From contig NZ_WBVO01000012.1 in the NCBI RefSeq assembly GCF_008933115.1, positions 1 to 64,000 on the forward strand: 64,000 nucleotides of DNA, given 5' to 3'. The stretch is from Phaeocystidibacter luteus (GTDB taxonomy: Bacteria > Bacteroidota > Bacteroidia > Flavobacteriales > Schleiferiaceae). Of the stretch, positions 8,070-15,594 are shown one piece after another. A program made the translations under genes and the position numbers. Positions within the stretch are counted from its first letter, which is position 1. Every line of letters begins with the position of its first letter. Under the pieces are notes generated by a model. The model was not told the origin of the DNA, did not search any database, and saw only the letters and a list, made by a program, of their open reading frames with translations.

Positions 8070-8233
8070 GCGCTGCGCGCAAGAAACTGCGTTTAAGGTG
8101 CTTCGCACAAGACACTGCGTGTAAGGCGCTTTGCGCAAGAAACTGCGTTAAGGTGCTTCGCACAAAACACTTCGTGTAAGACGCTACGCGTAAGGCTCGT
8201 GGAGCAAGGCGCTTCGCGCAAGACGCTATGCGT
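8070..8233. repeat. Tandem array of 14-bp micro-hairpins with co-varying stems
   Basis: After a first hairpin GCGC-TGC-GCGC (8070-8080), eleven units follow head to tail, each AAG (once AAA) + 4-base arm + 3-base loop + complementary 4-base arm. The arms in order are AAAC/GTTT, GTGC/GCAC, ACAC/GTGT, GCGC/GCGC, AAAC/GTT (13-base unit), GTGC/GCAC, ACAC/GTGT, ACGC/GCGT, GCTC/GAGC, GCGC/GCGC, ACGC/GCGT. Arm sequence changes between units but pairing is kept in all complete units, so substitutions are compensated. Degenerate units recur at 8314-8354. The pattern is not a CRISPR (no spacers) and has no reading-frame period. Confidence 0.9.
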
Positions 8234-8248
8234 AAGGATGGCGTTTGT

Positions 8249-8388
8249 CTTGCCGAAGGATGAGGCCTTTTCAAAGCTTAAAAAGCGCAGAACTTGCTGA
8301 GGTACGAGGCCTTAGAAGCTGCGTGTAAGATACTACGCGTGAGGTGCTTTGAGCAAGGGGGAGGCGTTGCTTGCCGAGGTACGAGGCC
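8249..8388. repeat. Three copies of CTTGCCGAGGTACGAGGCC
   Basis: CTTGCCGAAGGATGAGGCC (8249-8267), CTTGCTGAGGTACGAGGCC (8294-8312) and CTTGCCGAGGTACGAGGCC (8370-8388) are interspersed with degenerate 14-bp hairpin units. They form a second repeat woven into the same block. Confidence 0.75.
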
Positions 8389-8393
8389 CTTTA

Positions 8394-8455
8394 TTCGCCG
8401 TAAGGCGAAGAACCTTTTCCCGCGTGAGCGGGATCCTTTTGCTTCGCAGAAGCAA
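8394..8455. repeat. Three successive hairpins separated by CCTTTT
   Basis: TTCGCC-GTAA-GGCGAA (8394-8409), CCCGC-GTGA-GCGGG (8419-8432) and TTGCTT-CGCAG-AAGCAA (8439-8455) have unrelated stems but share the spacer word CCTTTT. The block abuts the 3' end of trhO. On the minus strand the spacer reads AAAAGG, so these are not standard terminators for that gene. Confidence 0.7.
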
Positions 8456-8457
8456 TC

Positions 8458-9549
8458 TTAACAGGGTTTACTATACCTCTTCTTCGTCCTTCCCTCCTTC
8501 GCCCACTGCTTTCGAATCACTTCCTGCTCTTCTTCTGGGAGGTGGATGATATCCTGACATTCATTCGAGCATGTGCCTTCGTTTTCTGCAGCGCACTCTT
8601 CACATTGAATGAATAGTAGGTTGCAAGCAACGTTTTTACAGTTGGTGTGGGTGTCGCTAGGCTTGCCACATTGGTGACATTTTGAGATCACTTCTTCCGA
8701 GATATGCTCTCCCAAGCGATCGTCGAAAACGAAGTTTTTGCCACGGAATTTATTCGGAAGTTCTTGCTCCTTAATCTGACGCGCATAATCGATGATGCCA
8801 CCGTGTAGCTGGTTCACGTTTTCAAATCCGTGATGCTTCAAATATGCAGAGGTCTTCTCACAACGGATGCCACCTGTACAGTAGAGCAATATTGGCTTGT
8901 CTTCCTGACCTTTTAACTTGTCGAGCACTTCCGGAAGCTCTTCGCGGAAGGTTTCCGCATCAGGAAGAACGGCGCCTTCAAAGTGACCAATCTCCGTTTC
9001 GTAGTGGTTACGCATATCAACCACGATCGATTCACCCGACTCCATGAGCTCATTCCATTCTTGAGCGGTCAAATGTCGACCCACGTTCGTAACGTCATAT
9101 TCGGTCTCTGGAAGTCCGTCGGCCACAATTTGATTTCGAACCTTTACCGCGAGCTTGAGGAAAGACTTTCCATCATCCTCAACTGCGATTTTGAAAGGCA
9201 CATTGGCAAACTGTTCGATAGCGTAAAGCTGTTTTACAAATGCTTCCCAGTTGTGCTCAGGTACGTTCATTTGCGCATTGATTCCCTCGCGTGCGATGTA
9301 TATCCGACCTAAACAATTCAAGTCGTCCCACATGGCATACAAACGGTCGCGCATTTCCTCAACATTCTCAATAATCACATAACGGTAGAAAGAAACAGTT
9401 CTGCGAGTAAAGTCCTCAGCGTCAAGACGCTTCTGTAGCTCCTCTCGGTCGTACTTGTTGTACAGTGCTCTTTTGGGTTGTTTGCGTGATTCTTCCATGA
9501 CATCCTGAATTTCAGGGTGCAAAGGTACGCCGATTTCATCGGAAAACAC
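8458..9549 (-). CDS. trhO: tRNA uridine-34 hydroxylase TrhO (rhodanese family)
   Basis: A rhodanese-like protein that hydroxylates uridine 34 in the wobble position of certain tRNAs, the first step towards 5-methoxyuridine/cmo5U-type modifications. The N-terminal part ([32 protein letters not shown]) is the family-typical acylphosphatase-like domain. The rhodanese domain follows at about 165-265 with the active-site loop CTGGIRC. A Cys-rich tail ([26 protein letters not shown], about 290-335) is also typical. An alternative ATG at codon 18 ([16 protein letters not shown]) would remove a poorly conserved N-terminus and may be the true start. Confidence 0.88.
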   Translation of the reverse strand: MFSDEIGVPLHPEIQDVMEESRKQPKRALYNKYDREELQKRLDAEDFTRRTVSFYRYVIIENVEEMRDRLYAMWDDLNCLGRIYIAREGINAQMNVPEHNWEAFVKQLYAIEQFANVPFKIAVEDDGKSFLKLAVKVRNQIVADGLPETEYDVTNVGRHLTAQEWNELMESGESIVVDMRNHYETEIGHFEGAVLPDAETFREELPEVLDKLKGQEDKPILLYCTGGIRCEKTSAYLKHHGFENVNQLHGGIIDYARQIKEQELPNKFRGKNFVFDDRLGEHISEEVISKCHQCGKPSDTHTNCKNVACNLLFIQCEECAAENEGTCSNECQDIIHLPEEEQEVIRKQWAKEGRTKKRYSKPC

Positions 9550-9618
9550 TGATGAAAGTCATGTTGCAAGTTCTGCTAGGCTTCTATACCGAGGTGTTGG
9601 GATGCAACCGAAGTTGAA

Positions 9619-9626
9619 TATCTTTG
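9619..9626 (+). promoter_or_regulatory. Promoter core of the threonine dehydrogenase gene
   Basis: TATCTTTG (TAnnTTTG core) lies 22 bases before the ATG at 9649, in the divergent spacer shared with trhO. Confidence 0.55.
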
Positions 9627-9648
9627 CCCCGCTTAACCCCTTATTAGT

Positions 9649-10602
9649 ATGAAGGAAGTAATTCTCGTTCTTGGCGCTTCTGGCCAGATTGGTACCGAAC
9701 TCGTGATGAACCTTCGCGAGACGTATGGCAACGCAAATGTTGTTGCATCCGACATCAAAGATGCCCATCCAGATGTGATGGAGTCTGGTCCCTTTGAGGA
9801 AATTAATGTCATGGACGGGAACCGAATTGCGGAGGTGGTTAAGAAACACGGGGTAACCCAAGTGTATCACCTCGTAGCAATGCTCTCTGCCACAGCTGAA
9901 CGCATGCCCGAAAAGGGGTGGGCGCTTAATATGGATAGCCTTTTTCACGTGTTGAACCTCGCAAAGGACGGAGCCATCAAGAAGGTGTATTGGCCAAGTT
10001 CTATTGCTTGCTTCGGACCTAATACGCCGAAGATGAACACGCCTCAGGAGACCATCATGGAGCCTTCTACAGTTTACGGTATCTCGAAACAAGCGGGAGA
10101 GCAGTGGTGTAATTACTACTTCAACAAGTATAATGTTGATGTTCGCTCTATTCGATACCCAGGAATCATTTCATGGAAAAGCGAACCAGGCGGCGGAACA
10201 ACTGATTACGCGGTGGAAATTTATTACGAAGCCCTCAAGCAAGGGAAGTACACGAGTTTCCTCGACAAGGGTACAATGCTTCCAATGATGTACATGCCAG
10301 ATGCAATTCGTGCCACTGTTGGATTGATGGATGCTCCCGCCGATCAAGTAAAGGTTCGCACGAGCTACAATCTGGCCGGTATTTCCTTCGCTCCAGAGCA
10401 TGTGGCGGAATCCATTCAAAAGATAATGCCCGATTTCAAGCTTGATTTTGCTCCTGATTTCCGTCAAGCCATCGCTGATTCCTGGCCTAGTATTATCGAC
10501 GATTCACGCGCCCGCGAAGATTGGGGATGGAAACATGAGTTCGACCTCGACCGAATGACCGAGGACATGCTCACTAACCTAAAAGTGAAGTTGGGTTTAT
10601 AA
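9649..10602 (+). CDS. L-threonine 3-dehydrogenase, SDR type (NAD-dependent epimerase fold)
   Basis: A 317-residue extended short-chain dehydrogenase. The NAD-binding motif GASGQIG lies at 9-15 and the catalytic Tyr143/Lys147 pair in STVYGISKQ. PSSIACFGPNTP and the ISWKSEPGGGTTDYAVEIYY stretch are characteristic of the threonine-3-dehydrogenase branch found in flavobacteria and animals, rather than UDP-sugar epimerases. It oxidises L-threonine to 2-amino-3-ketobutyrate. The gene for the next enzyme (glycine C-acetyltransferase) is not in the window. The downstream gene converges with only one base between the stops. Confidence 0.85.
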   Translation: MKEVILVLGASGQIGTELVMNLRETYGNANVVASDIKDAHPDVMESGPFEEINVMDGNRIAEVVKKHGVTQVYHLVAMLSATAERMPEKGWALNMDSLFHVLNLAKDGAIKKVYWPSSIACFGPNTPKMNTPQETIMEPSTVYGISKQAGEQWCNYYFNKYNVDVRSIRYPGIISWKSEPGGGTTDYAVEIYYEALKQGKYTSFLDKGTMLPMMYMPDAIRATVGLMDAPADQVKVRTSYNLAGISFAPEHVAESIQKIMPDFKLDFAPDFRQAIADSWPSIIDDSRAREDWGWKHEFDLDRMTEDMLTNLKVKLGL

Positions 10603-10603
10603 C

Positions 10604-11098
10604 CTAGCGCTCAATTACGGCTTCAATAGTGGCGTTGAAACTCTGACCCCCAAAGTCCAATTCTTGCTTGGAACGGAGAATCATTCTGTTGTCTGTCCAG
10701 CTTAGAATGCCGTAACTAGTGGTTTGTCCATCTTCGGTAACGAAGAGTGAATCTCGACCCTGAAGTTCCCAAGTGCCTCGACCTGCCTGCTGATACGGGA
10801 TTTCAAATTCCTGAATCGCACTTACCGTGATGGTCGCCGATGCGTCGTACTCAACTTCATCGGGATTCATTTCAAAATCGAAATAACTACCCTGGTCGAT
10901 ATCGGCATTTGTTGTTACAAACGGAATAGACTGTCCCATAAAAGAGATTACCCCATTTGCATCAATATCGGTGAGTTCCCAATTGCCCGAAAGCTTTTCA
11001 CGATTAGAAGGAGTGCTTGGCTCGGGGTCATCTTTCTTACATGAAGAGGCCACGATGACTAGCGAAAAGGCGAGTAACTTGAGAGATAGGGTTTTCAT
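10604..11098 (-). CDS. Lipocalin-like lipoprotein, function unknown
   Basis: A 164-residue predicted lipoprotein with a signal peptide ending in the lipobox VASSCKKD. The body alternates short beta-prone segments (SGNWELTDIDANG, GRGTWELQGRDSLFVTE, NRMILRSKQELDFGG), as in small Bacteroidota lipocalin-like proteins. No ligand or enzymatic motif is visible. It converges tail-to-tail with the threonine dehydrogenase gene and may follow the 11138-12397 gene as a short leftward operon (39-base gap). Confidence 0.65.
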   Translation of the reverse strand: MKTLSLKLLAFSLVIVASSCKKDDPEPSTPSNREKLSGNWELTDIDANGVISFMGQSIPFVTTNADIDQGSYFDFEMNPDEVEYDASATITVSAIQEFEIPYQQAGRGTWELQGRDSLFVTEDGQTTSYGILSWTDNRMILRSKQELDFGGQSFNATIEAVIER

Positions 11099-11137
11099 AG
11101 CGGGTCGTTTAATGCTTCAAATTTAGCTATTTAGGAG

Positions 11138-12397
11138 CTACACGGACTTTTTTCTGAGTTCAAAAACAGTTACCTCAGGCCAAATTCCTGTCCGACCTGG
11201 ATATGCGAGATATCCAAAGCCTCGATTCACGTACAAGTACTTCCCGTTTTCCTCGTAAAGTCCAGCCCACTTCGGGTAACGAAAACTTATGGGACTCCAT
11301 TTTATGAAGCCCGGAATTTCTATCCCAAACTGCATTCCATGCGTATGGCCTGAAAGTGTGAGATGTACCTTCTTCTTGTGGGTCTTTACATGCTTATCGA
11401 AATGAGTTGGGTCGTGACTCATCAATATTTTGAATGAGTCATCTTCCAAACCTTCCGTCGCCTTGTCAAGGTCCCCTTCCTGGTGGAATCCTTCGCCCCA
11501 ATTTTCTACGCCAACAAGGTCGAAGGTCTGACCATCCTTTTCGATTTTCACCGACTCGTTTCGAAGGTTGCGGAAGCCAATTTCATTTTCCTGAATTTCT
11601 ACAAGCCTATCCGTATCCACTTTGGCGAGGTATTTCTGCTCATCTTCATCCTCGCTCCAAGTTCGGTAGGTTCCGTAGTCGTGGTTGCCCAATACGGCGA
11701 ACTGACCGTACGGTGCGCGAATCTCTTTCAATACATCTACCCAAGCTACCACTTCCTCCGATCGATTGTTAACCATATCTCCCGTAAACAGGAATAGATC
11801 CGTGTTCTGCGCCTTGATCAGGTCGATTCCATATTGAATCTTCTCGCGATTGTCGAAAGAACCCGAGTGGATATCACTCACCTGAGTAATGGTAAACCCG
11901 TCAAAGGCCTCGGGTAAATCCTCAAAAAAGAGCGTCTTTTTGATGACGCGAAAGTTGTACTTCCCCTTCCAAATTCCGTGAACAACACCGGCGAGAGGAA
12001 CTGCGGCCAATCCGAGCGCCACATTGTGAATGAATCGCCTACGACCTGGGACGAACTGTTCACCTACCTCTCTGCGTTCCGTGTGAAAGATTCTGCGATA
12101 AAGCCCAATTGGAAGTCGGATGATGTCCTCCGGAATCAAGAAGGCTAACACCACGAATTTTGGCATGTACCACAACATGATAATCGACATGAAGCCATTC
12201 AAAACCTTCCTGCTTTCGTTGGCAGAATCGAAGGTGAGGACAGAAAGTATCATGTACACGTATGCCGAAATGGAGATTGCCCAATACAAGCGACGGACCC
12301 ACTTTTTGGAAGATGCTGTTTTTACGCTTTGGTACACGTAAAGATCCATCAAACCAAAGATGATAAGGGATATGGAAAAGAAGATGATGAAATTCAC
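11138..12397 (-). CDS. Membrane-anchored metallophosphoesterase
   Basis: A 419-residue calcineurin-like phosphoesterase. The first about 130 residues contain several hydrophobic segments (FIIFFSISLIIFGLMDLYV, WAISISAYVYMILSV, LWYMPKFVVLAFLI), then a Tat-like or anchored region (RRRFIHNVALGLAAVPLAG). The metal-binding motifs follow in order: DIHSG, FTGDMVNN, LGNHDYG, SHDPTHF and SGHTHGMQFG. This matches the YaeI/YkuE-like membrane phosphodiesterases; the substrate is unknown, with lipid pyrophosphates or UDP-diacylglucosamine-type lipids among the possibilities (inference). Confidence 0.85.
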   Translation of the reverse strand: MNFIIFFSISLIIFGLMDLYVYQSVKTASSKKWVRRLYWAISISAYVYMILSVLTFDSANESRKVLNGFMSIIMLWYMPKFVVLAFLIPEDIIRLPIGLYRRIFHTERREVGEQFVPGRRRFIHNVALGLAAVPLAGVVHGIWKGKYNFRVIKKTLFFEDLPEAFDGFTITQVSDIHSGSFDNREKIQYGIDLIKAQNTDLFLFTGDMVNNRSEEVVAWVDVLKEIRAPYGQFAVLGNHDYGTYRTWSEDEDEQKYLAKVDTDRLVEIQENEIGFRNLRNESVKIEKDGQTFDLVGVENWGEGFHQEGDLDKATEGLEDDSFKILMSHDPTHFDKHVKTHKKKVHLTLSGHTHGMQFGIEIPGFIKWSPISFRYPKWAGLYEENGKYLYVNRGFGYLAYPGRTGIWPEVTVFELRKKSV

Positions 12398-12498
12398 AAT
12401 GCTGCTAATTGCTTGGGTGTGAACGCGAATTTAGTGCAATTGTTTGCGCTTTACGCCGTTCCATAGGGCAACTCGCGATAAACACGTATTTTTCGGAC

Positions 12499-13659
12499 AT
12501 GCGTCGACCAGATATCCACAGGAATAAAAACGCCTGGAAGCTCATTCTCTTTCTTTGTGCCTTGCTCATAGGTGCCGGAACGCTACTTTACACTGAATCT
12601 TTTTTGAGTGAACTCCGAAAAGGAGAAGAGCGGTCGGTGAAAATATGGGCGAATGCAGTACAACTATTTGGCTCTGATGCTGCCACTGGTGACCTTACAT
12701 TGTATGGGATGATTATGGAAGGGAATACTACTATTCCTATTATTCTCACAGATCAGGATGGTCATATCATCGCAAAACGTAACATCAACCAGGAGAAAGC
12801 TGCTAGGCCAGGCTACTTGGAAGCTTTGATACCTAGAATGGCGGAGGAAAATGAACCCATCGTCATTGAATTTGCCGAAGGGAAAAAGAACATTGTCTAT
12901 TACCAAGAATCCATCCTCCTCAAAAAGCTTCGAATCTACCCTTGGGTACTGCTCGGTGTGATAGCAGTGTTTGTCGGCATTGCATATGCCGCATTTAGTT
13001 CCGCTCGCCGCAGCGAACAAGAGCGGGTTTGGAGTGGGATGGCGAAGGAAACCGCCCACCAAATTGGAACACCGCTCTCATCTATGTTGGGCTGGATCGA
13101 GCTACTAAGAGCTCAAGGGGTCGACGAAACCGCGCTGAATGAGATGCTTAAGGATGTAGACCGACTTGAAACGATCACCGCGCGGTTTAGTAAAATCGGC
13201 TCCATTCCAGAGCTAAAGAATGAAGACCTCATCGATTGCTTGAAAGAATCACTCGATTACCTGCGCTCAAGAACGAGTAAGAAGATTGATATCAATCTAT
13301 CCGTGCCAGAAGGCGAAATCGTCCTTCCGATTAACCGTCAGCTTTTTAGTTGGGTAATCGAAAACCTCATTCGAAATGCCGTTGATGCCATCGAAGGTGC
13401 CGGTCAGGTTGATATCTCACTCGAAGAGGCCGGAAGAAGCATGAAAATCGATGTTCGAGATACCGGAAAAGGACTTCCGAGGAATCAGTATAAAGCCATA
13501 TTCCGTCCGGGTTTCACCACTAAGCAGCGTGGCTGGGGATTGGGGCTTAGCTTGGCGCAGAGAATCATTGAGGATTACCACGATGGGCGAATTTTCGTGG
13601 TGAAGTCTGAACCTGGAGCTGGAACTACCTTTAGAATTCTTCTCCCAATCGCATCTTGA
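12499..13659 (+). CDS. Membrane sensor histidine kinase (orphan)
   Basis: The ATG at 12499 (MRRPDIHRNKNAWKLI) is preferred over 12409, as the extra 30 codons lack conservation-like character. Two transmembrane segments (LILFLCALLIGAGTLLY and IYPWVLLGVIAVFVGIAYAA) enclose a periplasmic domain of about 110 residues. The H-box KETAHQIGTPLSSMLGWIEL is followed by an N-box (ENLIRNAVDAIEG), G1 (DTGKGLP) and the unusual FTTKQRGWGLGLSLAQRIIE G2 region. All catalytic boxes are present. No response regulator gene is adjacent; instead the gene overlaps hemW by one base (TGATG), and cyclase and DUF5686 genes follow. The partner regulator is therefore elsewhere. Confidence 0.85.
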   Translation: MRRPDIHRNKNAWKLILFLCALLIGAGTLLYTESFLSELRKGEERSVKIWANAVQLFGSDAATGDLTLYGMIMEGNTTIPIILTDQDGHIIAKRNINQEKAARPGYLEALIPRMAEENEPIVIEFAEGKKNIVYYQESILLKKLRIYPWVLLGVIAVFVGIAYAAFSSARRSEQERVWSGMAKETAHQIGTPLSSMLGWIELLRAQGVDETALNEMLKDVDRLETITARFSKIGSIPELKNEDLIDCLKESLDYLRSRTSKKIDINLSVPEGEIVLPINRQLFSWVIENLIRNAVDAIEGAGQVDISLEEAGRSMKIDVRDTGKGLPRNQYKAIFRPGFTTKQRGWGLGLSLAQRIIEDYHDGRIFVVKSEPGAGTTFRILLPIAS

Positions 13660-14783
13660 TGAGCGGAATCTATTTACACATTCCCTTTTGCAGAAAGGCG
13701 TGCCATTATTGCGACTTTCATTTCAGCACATCCTTTAAAACATACGATGCTGTAGTTGCCGGAATGAAGCGTGAAATTGAGCATTGGGCAGCCGCATGGC
13801 CCGCGCCTATTCAAACGATCTATTTTGGCGGCGGCACTCCGAGTACATTGGAGTTGTCTGACCTACAATCTATCCTCGAATTGATTCGAGCAAAGTTTGA
13901 CGTTGAACCCGCGGCTGAGATAACCATAGAGGTGAATCCGGAAGATGTAAACGAAGCTCAGCTAGAAGGATGGCTCAGTTTAGGTGTGAATCGATTGAGC
14001 ATGGGCGTTCAATCGTTTTTTGAAGACGAATTGATGTGGATGAATAGAAATCACACCGCATCAAAATCTGTAGAGTCTATTCGCCTCGCGCAAAAAGTAG
14101 GATTTGAGAACATTACTATCGACCTGATTTATGGCGTTCCCGTTTCGAGTACGAGCAGGTGGAAAGACAACGTACAAATGGCCATCGATGCCGGAATCCC
14201 ACACGTTTCAGCCTATGCGCTTACGGTTGAAGAGAAAACGGCATTAGCACATGCCATAGAGAAGGGCAGAACCCAACAGCCCGATGAAGAAGTGGCTCAC
14301 CAGCAGTTTCTCATTTTGAGAGAGATGCTCATAGGTGCCGGATACGACCACTATGAGATTTCGAATTTTGGGAAGCCTGGCTGGCGAAGCGTCCACAATA
14401 GCAATTACTGGAAAGGAGTTCCCTACCTCGGTATTGGTCCAGGGGCGCATAGCTTCGATGGCGACCTCAGGAGGTGGAACGTAAGAAACAACGCCCTTTA
14501 CGGACAAAGAGTGGGGAGTGGAGAAGGTTGGTTCGAAACCGAACGGTTGACTGTGCGGGATCGATACAATGAATGGATGATGATTCAACTGCGCAGGGCT
14601 GAAGGCATTTCTTTAGAAGAAGTTTCAGTTCGCTTCGGGGAACGATATAAGTCACTATTTTTAAGTGCTGCCGAAAGCTTGGTTGATAAGAACTATGTGA
14701 AGTGGGAAGGTGACCGATTAGTGCTCACCGAAAATGGTATGTTTTTGGCGGACGGAATCACCGTTGAACTCATGGACGCATGA
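13659..14783 (+). CDS. hemW: Radical SAM heme chaperone HemW
   Basis: A 374-residue radical SAM protein. The start at 13659 gives MSGIYLHIPFCRKACHYCDF, with the CxxxCxxC cluster at about 11-18 in the HIPFC context typical of HemW. YFGGGTPSTL, EVNPEDV, RLSMGVQSF and IDLIYGVP are further family signatures, and the C-terminal HemN-like domain (GISLEEVSVRFG) is present. HemW binds and delivers heme rather than acting as coproporphyrinogen oxidase. It starts one base inside the stop of the kinase gene and overlaps the next gene by four bases (ATGA). Confidence 0.92.
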   Translation: MSGIYLHIPFCRKACHYCDFHFSTSFKTYDAVVAGMKREIEHWAAAWPAPIQTIYFGGGTPSTLELSDLQSILELIRAKFDVEPAAEITIEVNPEDVNEAQLEGWLSLGVNRLSMGVQSFFEDELMWMNRNHTASKSVESIRLAQKVGFENITIDLIYGVPVSSTSRWKDNVQMAIDAGIPHVSAYALTVEEKTALAHAIEKGRTQQPDEEVAHQQFLILREMLIGAGYDHYEISNFGKPGWRSVHNSNYWKGVPYLGIGPGAHSFDGDLRRWNVRNNALYGQRVGSGEGWFETERLTVRDRYNEWMMIQLRRAEGISLEEVSVRFGERYKSLFLSAAESLVDKNYVKWEGDRLVLTENGMFLADGITVELMDA

Positions 14784-15592
14784 AAACTTGGCTTCTCGCT
14801 TTACCATTGCTAACTGCCTGCACGCTTAACACGGAAAATACCAACCGCATGACTGCCCAGATCATCAAGGACAATGTTGTTTACGATATCGACTTCCACA
14901 CGTTTCACGACCTTTCGGTTCCAATCGATACATCAGGGCCGAGAGCGTGGTATCTCGATCATGCCGAAATTGAGGCCGTACGAGATGAGAACTGGGTGGG
15001 CGTAGTGGCTGAAGGAGGGTCTGTGAACTTCAGAAACATCGCTTTCAACCCTCACAGCCATGGAACCCATACAGAGGGACCTGGACACGTAGAGCCTACC
15101 GTACATTCCATCGACCGAGCAGTGAACTCCTATCACGTGTTGGCTCGTGTAATCACAGTACTGCCTCGCGAACTCGAAAATGGCGACCACGTCATTTATT
15201 GGGATATGCTCGAGGAAGCAGTTGTGAATAATCGTCCAGAGGCCGTAGTTCTAAGAACAAGCACGGAAGACCGCAGGCACAAGAATTGGTCGAATACCAA
15301 TCCTCCCTATATCGACGCCATTGCTGCCAAGGAGTTGGCCAACCACGGCGTTTTACATTTGCTAATCGACTTGCCTTCCGTAGATCGCGAGATGGACGAA
15401 GGCAAGCTTGCCGCTCATAAGGCGTTCTGGAATATTCCAGATGAAGTTCGCATGAACGCTACCATTACCGAATTGATTCATGTACCCGCAGAGGTGCAAG
15501 ACGACACCTATCTCCTCAACCTTCAAATAGGTCCGTTTGAAAACGATGCGGCACCAAGCCGCCCTGTGCTTTACCCTTTACAAAAACGTTAA
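14780..15592 (+). CDS. Cyclase-family (kynurenine formamidase-like) lipoprotein
   Basis: A 270-residue protein of the metal-dependent cyclase/arylformamidase fold. The motif NPHSHGTHTEGPGHV (near residues 93-107) corresponds to the HxGTHxDxPxH metal site, with Glu in place of the usual Asp. The N-terminus MKTWLLALPLLTACTLN carries a lipobox (LTAC), so the enzyme is probably anchored in an envelope membrane, which is unusual for the cytosolic kynurenine formamidases. The substrate is unknown. It overlaps hemW by four bases and is two bases from the next gene, so it is translationally coupled. Confidence 0.8.
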   Translation: MKTWLLALPLLTACTLNTENTNRMTAQIIKDNVVYDIDFHTFHDLSVPIDTSGPRAWYLDHAEIEAVRDENWVGVVAEGGSVNFRNIAFNPHSHGTHTEGPGHVEPTVHSIDRAVNSYHVLARVITVLPRELENGDHVIYWDMLEEAVVNNRPEAVVLRTSTEDRRHKNWSNTNPPYIDAIAAKELANHGVLHLLIDLPSVDREMDEGKLAAHKAFWNIPDEVRMNATITELIHVPAEVQDDTYLLNLQIGPFENDAAPSRPVLYPLQKR

Positions 15593-15594
15593 CC

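Larger units (their letters stand above)
7855..8457. other. 600-bp non-coding repeat region between hpd and trhO
   Basis: No gene is supported here. From left to right it holds a GGAGGGTTAGA/TTGGACTC low-complexity block with a conserved hairpin (7858-7980), a weak terminator-like hairpin (8028-8056), a tandem array of 14-bp micro-hairpins (8070-8233), three copies of a CTTGCCGAGGTACGAGGCC word, and three further hairpins spaced by CCTTTT (8394-8455). Minus-strand frames stay open across the array but are products of the repeat. Confidence 0.75.

Noticed and set aside
8070-8233. CRISPR array
   Set aside because: Units are 14 bp without spacers, and no cas genes are near.
7893-8274. Minus-strand open frames through the hairpin array (71-81 codons)
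   Set aside because: They consist of repeat translation (RxLxxxxxxCAK-like patterns) and shift frame with every 14-base unit; no family.
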